The translations under genes and the position numbers were made by a program. From positions 3,906,001-3,970,000 of the forward strand of contig NZ_BBWW01000001.1 of assembly GCF_001485215.1 (NCBI RefSeq): 64,000 nt of DNA. Direction: 5' to 3'. The notes beneath the pieces were generated by a model, which was given only the letters and a program-made list of their open reading frames with translations, ran no database searches and was not told where the DNA came from. This document shows positions 60,699 through 64,000 of the stretch, piece after piece; positions within the stretch are counted from its first letter, which is position 1; every line of letters begins with the position of its first letter. The stretch is from Leptolyngbya sp. NIES-2104. Lineage in GTDB: Bacteria; Cyanobacteriota; Cyanobacteriia; Leptolyngbyales; Leptolyngbyaceae.

Positions 60699-61526
60699 TC
60701 ACGAGTAGCTCATTACTTTCTCGACCGAAGTGGATCGGTTTCCGGACATCTCTGCATATCTCGGCTTGTACGCCTCGATCGCGATCGAGAAATAAGGATA
60801 GCTCATCCAATTCGTTAAACTCTGGTCGAACAATGGAATAAACCAGCGAAACGGAAACAGCATCAGCCAAGCGAGGATCGGGTGAAGTTGGGAGAATAAA
60901 CGATGCAAGTAAGTCATTTTCTGACTCAAGAAGCCACTACAAAATGTTTGTTCTTCTAGCATCAATCCTGCCTGTTCACACAGTTCGATCAGCATCGTTT
61001 TGGTGTATCCACGTCGAACGTGGCAGCCATTTTCTACGGTTGCAAATGGACCGTTATCTCGTGCCGTAATTGCTTCGTAGTGATAATAAGGAGTGGTCAA
61101 CAGCAAGCGCCCTCCAGGCTTGAGGCAGGCTGCCATATCAATAAATAGCTTGCGATCGTTTAAAATGTGTTCAACATTCTCGCAGCACACTACTACATCA
61201 AACTGATCGGCTAAATCTTCTCTGGTATGAAGCTCACGCACATCCAACACGTCAAACTCAGCAGATTCTGCATTGCATAACTGAGCACGTTCCTGAGCAA
61301 CACTCTGATTTCGCTGATCCCAACTTAATCCAAGTGCGTCATAGCCCAATTTTGCCGCTCCGATCGTGAAAGCACCCGTTCCACAACCAATATCAATCAG
61401 CTTTTCGCCGTTGAGCGTTTTGGGCAGTCGTTTCTTTAACCAGTTCCAGCGATCGAGGACTAAAGTATCTCCGTGCGTTAACGTTGCTGAAAAGCCAAAA
61501 AGTCTGACGAGAAAAGATTTGTTCAT
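60699..61526 (-). CDS. Class I SAM-dependent methyltransferase
   Basis: A 275-residue protein with LIDIGCGTGAFTIGAAKLG, FDVVVCCENVEHILND and LKPGGRLLLTTPYYHYEA (motifs I, post-I/II and III), and a hydrophobic C-terminal segment (ILAWLMLFPFRWFIPLF). The ATG at 61526 has AGGAC about 8 nt upstream; the longer frame to 61568 lacks support. Probably modifies a lipid-linked or exported sugar. Confidence 0.83.
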   Translation of the reverse strand: MNKSFLVRLFGFSATLTHGDTLVLDRWNWLKKRLPKTLNGEKLIDIGCGTGAFTIGAAKLGYDALGLSWDQRNQSVAQERAQLCNAESAEFDVLDVRELHTREDLADQFDVVVCCENVEHILNDRKLFIDMAACLKPGGRLLLTTPYYHYEAITARDNGPFATVENGCHVRRGYTKTMLIELCEQAGLMLEEQTFCSGFLSQKMTYLHRLFSQLHPILAWLMLFPFRWFIPLFDQSLTNWMSYPYFSIAIEAYKPRYAEMSGNRSTSVEKVMSYS

Positions 61527-61602
61527 CGTGAAAGTCCTGAATGAAATACAAGCGGGAGTCAGAATCAATCTTTAAAATCGGATCAAGCAAACAGAATGAA
61601 AT

Positions 61603-62877
61603 CTATCGGGTAGGTTCTCTGACTCCTATTTCGCTAAAAATTTTTGCTGCAAACTTCTCAGTCTGATGCTGCTGGACGAGCGCTTGTGATTTGGTGAGGT
61701 GAATGACTGGAGCCGGATACGAGGATAAGAAGCGCATCATTGATTGAGCAATCGCGTTCGAGCAAGAAGCGTCTACGGTAATTCCAAGCTCATACTGTCG
61801 CGTCAATTCGCCCATTAGTCCATAATTTGTGCACAGCGCAGGCTTTTTTAGTGCTGCTGCAATCAGCAAAATGCCACTCATGCCCACATGCTTTTGATAA
61901 GTTGCAAGCACCACATCAGAAAGCTCAAAATATTGTCTAACTTTCAGTTCAGAAACATACTGATCATCAATAACAACCTGAACCTGCTGAGCTTGAATTT
62001 TGCAAATCTCTGTTTCTACGAAGGTTCGTTCTGCGGGAGCAACTTTTCCAACAACTAAAAGACAGAGCTTTCTTGCTGCCTCTGGCGGAAGTTGTTGAAT
62101 TGCTTCTAGAATTTGATGGATTCCTTTTCGTCGATCGATCGCTCCAAACAGAAGAAATACACACCTTTCTTGCTCAATCTTGAGTGTTTCTCTTCGCAGA
62201 TCATCGATTTGCTCAGAGTGATCTTGCACGAACTTTGGGATTGGATCAGGCAAGACCTGCATCTTCGAGCTGTTCGCATTCGACTGAGAAGCCTCTACTG
62301 CATAAGGATCGAGACAAAAAATATGACTAACTTTTGAATGTTGAAGAACCCGTGAGAGAATTTGCTTCTGACGGATGCTTTTGATTCGCTCTTTCCAGGA
62401 TGAAACGTAACCCTCAAAGTTCTGATAGTGAAAGGATGGTCTGAGATAAATTCCTGACATCGAACAGCTTGGATTCAGCCCGATTGCTAAAAGCGCCTGA
62501 AAAGGATCAATAGCAGTCAAAAAGCAATGATCGGCGTTTAGCTGTTTGATATATCGATTAATGATTTTCCATTCCATCCACGCTTTGAGCAACAGACTTT
62601 TTTGTTGAACGATCGCAGTATGTTCACCCGCATCGATCGCATAGTACCGAATATTGTGATCGCTTGCTTCTGGCGGGCAAATCATGTCTCGATGTTGCTC
62701 TAACATCAAAGGCGAAACGACAAAATTTAATTCTCCAACTAGCTTCTCTTTGCACCAGTAGTCGATCAGATGACGCAAATAAACGGGATGATGTCCGCCG
62801 ACACCATTGCTGAACACCATCAGCCGACGAATTGAGTTTTCAGGATTGAGGGAGCTTTTTAGCGGGTGAGTCAGCAT
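61603..62877 (-). CDS. Glycosyltransferase, GT4-like
   Basis: A 424-residue protein with an N-terminal MVFSNGVGGHHPVYLRHLID and a C-terminal GT-B domain (FLLFGAIDRRKGIHQILEAIQQL, KHVGMSGILLIAAALKKPALCTNYGL). The EGMAAGLP-type motif is replaced by MSGILLIAAALKKP, so it is a divergent member. Likely glycan assembly, from context. Confidence 0.75.
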   Translation of the reverse strand: MLTHPLKSSLNPENSIRRLMVFSNGVGGHHPVYLRHLIDYWCKEKLVGELNFVVSPLMLEQHRDMICPPEASDHNIRYYAIDAGEHTAIVQQKSLLLKAWMEWKIINRYIKQLNADHCFLTAIDPFQALLAIGLNPSCSMSGIYLRPSFHYQNFEGYVSSWKERIKSIRQKQILSRVLQHSKVSHIFCLDPYAVEASQSNANSSKMQVLPDPIPKFVQDHSEQIDDLRRETLKIEQERCVFLLFGAIDRRKGIHQILEAIQQLPPEAARKLCLLVVGKVAPAERTFVETEICKIQAQQVQVVIDDQYVSELKVRQYFELSDVVLATYQKHVGMSGILLIAAALKKPALCTNYGLMGELTRQYELGITVDASCSNAIAQSMMRFLSSYPAPVIHLTKSQALVQQHQTEKFAAKIFSEIGVREPTR

Positions 62878-62894
62878 TCGGTGATTCAGGCAGA

Positions 62895-63986
62895 TTATGA
62901 CAATTTTGAGAGTTGCTGGACAGATTGAATGAAGCGGTTTTCTTCAGCTAGAGGGCGTTTTAATTCGGGGGGAGGGGGAAGCGATCGCGTGATCAAGTCC
63001 CGGAGTTCGATCGCGTCTTCATAGCAATACACACCGCTATATCCAAACGCACTTCGACCAGCATTGAGATTTGCTACCACTGGGATTCCAGCGATCAGCA
63101 TTTCTGGAATTCGCGTCAGTGCGCCAGAGCTTGCCGTTTGGTGAACGAGAGCCGCTTTGGTATGCGTTAGAAATTTCGTCAAGGCTGCGTCTGAAACGGC
63201 TCCGTGAACTGTAAAATCTGCGTCGCTGTACTCCATTAAAGTTTCCGTTGCATATCCCACAATATCAACTTGAAATTCGCTCTGTTGACGCAGTGTTTTT
63301 AACCAGGTAATTTGCTCGATCATGCCTTCACGGGTGGGTGGATTTCCAGCACTGCCAAGAATGAGGTAACGATCTTTTGTCATTGTTTCTCGCTGCTGTC
63401 GAATCCTTGCAAGCTGTTCGACGATCGCGCTCGGTGGATAATACGGCAAATAAAACGCATTCACGCCTTTTAGCCGCAAAAACCACATCTCTTCATAGGC
63501 AATGCAAAAAACGGTATCCGCCTTTGCTAAAGCTGCAACCTCAGTCGATAAACTCTCATGAAACGCCCGCTGATCTGGAACCAGTGATTCTAGGTTGTGC
63601 GGCATTGCAATCACGTTGAATCCCTGATCTTTCGCAACATACGGAGCGACATAGTTCTTAGTGGCTTCCCAAATTAGCAATGAATGTTCAGCATGTTGCG
63701 CTAATACTTGGTGATAAAGCTGACGCTGGAAGCCACAGAATGCCAGATTGTTTAGCGATCGATGAGTTCGGATTTGATGATTTGCAATGAAAAAGAACGT
63801 TTTCGGATTCGCGATCGCACTTAGTCCCGCAAGATACCGCTTGCTCGGCGTATCTAAAATCTGTCGTTCAAACTGAACGATTTCGAGATTTGCCCGCGCA
63901 ATTAGTTCGGCAATTTGTGCGGTTCGACGGTTGCCGCCATGACCGCTTGCGATGTTAGAAAAGAAAGTATCAACTAAAACCTGCAT
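62895..63986 (-). CDS. Glycosyltransferase-like protein
   Basis: A 363-residue protein. The N-terminal part has GHGGNRRTAQIAELIARANLEIVQ, the centre YLILGSAGNPPTREGMIEQITWLKTL and the C-terminus RIPEMLIAGIPVVANLNAGRS, matching the second domain of GT-B enzymes. It is the most upstream gene visible; only 14 bases remain to the right edge, so its promoter or upstream partners are outside the window. Confidence 0.72.
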   Translation of the reverse strand: MQVLVDTFFSNIASGHGGNRRTAQIAELIARANLEIVQFERQILDTPSKRYLAGLSAIANPKTFFFIANHQIRTHRSLNNLAFCGFQRQLYHQVLAQHAEHSLLIWEATKNYVAPYVAKDQGFNVIAMPHNLESLVPDQRAFHESLSTEVAALAKADTVFCIAYEEMWFLRLKGVNAFYLPYYPPSAIVEQLARIRQQRETMTKDRYLILGSAGNPPTREGMIEQITWLKTLRQQSEFQVDIVGYATETLMEYSDADFTVHGAVSDAALTKFLTHTKAALVHQTASSGALTRIPEMLIAGIPVVANLNAGRSAFGYSGVYCYEDAIELRDLITRSLPPPPELKRPLAEENRFIQSVQQLSKLS

Positions 63987-64000
63987 ACTTCTGATTACGC

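Noticed and set aside
1-64000. tRNA, rRNA, CRISPR arrays, prophage genes
   Set aside because: No T-loop plus acceptor-stem pattern, no rRNA-like stretch, no regularly spaced repeats and no phage structural genes were seen by eye; a covariance-model scan would be needed to exclude small RNAs.

Overview
The window is chromosomal DNA of a cyanobacterium, most likely a filamentous Leptolyngbya-like strain (genus inferred from overall gene similarity only). The evidence is the frequent HIP1 octamer (GCGATCGC) throughout, a pilMNOQ cluster without pilP, a glutamine synthetase type III, a PII-family protein with an NtcA-type promoter in front of its operon, homologues of plastid-conserved proteins (Ycf37-like, Ycf49/DUF2499, DUF3593), a CRTISO/phytoene-desaturase-family enzyme, an SLH-OprB porin and a 425-residue NusA. 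No rRNA, tRNA or CRISPR array was seen.

Layout. 1-3.3 kb: the 3' part of a PA14-PPC-glycosidase gene converging on an FAD carotenoid-type oxidoreductase. 3.8-9.3 kb: pilM-pilN-pilO-pilQ. 9.3-11.0 kb: a minus-strand array of two paralogous VapBC pairs around a lone antitoxin-like gene, with a 22-bp scar of the pilQ 3' end. 11.1-13.8 kb: pgi and csaB, tail to tail. 13.8-15.5 kb: two further PIN toxin-antitoxin pairs bracketed by a dead and a live copy of the DUF2499 gene's 5' end. 15.6-20.1 kb: DUF2499-DUF3593, an outer-membrane barrel protein, and a FecR-domain protein with a long Thr/Ser/Pro tail. 20.2-26.0 kb: rimP-nusA-ylxR-infB, with a terminator-like leader in front of rimP. 26.1-31.9 kb: porin, rpmI-rplT, an amino-acid binding protein, a Ycf37-like protein, a sulfurtransferase, a 59-residue Pmp3 protein and a cyanobacterial unknown.

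32.5-38.5 kb is the most interesting block. A PPK2-type polyphosphate kinase and GSIII form a minus-strand operon. Divergent from it is an operon for an APC permease, a PII paralogue with a rebuilt T-loop, and a YnfA protein. In front of the permease lies a textbook NtcA promoter (GTA-N8-TAC, 21 nt, TAAAGT). The arrangement recalls glnK-amtB but with an APC transporter, plus a possible polyphosphate-linked nucleotide supply for nitrogen assimilation.

38.8-48.9 kb holds assorted genes: a Gly-rich membrane protein, a recombinase-domain orphan, a CBS protein, an ABC permease, an AI-2E family protein, an HD protein, a MITE-like element, recQ and a PAS histidine kinase with a Cys-less LOV-like domain. 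49.1-64.0 kb is one minus-strand exopolysaccharide/O-antigen locus: an initiating sugar-phosphate transferase, an epimerase, several glycosyltransferases, two methyltransferases, an acyltransferase, an O-antigen ligase/polymerase-type protein, a GT14 enzyme, a YdcF protein and a lipoprotein glycosidase-like protein. It runs off the right edge; flippase and chain-length genes are not in view.
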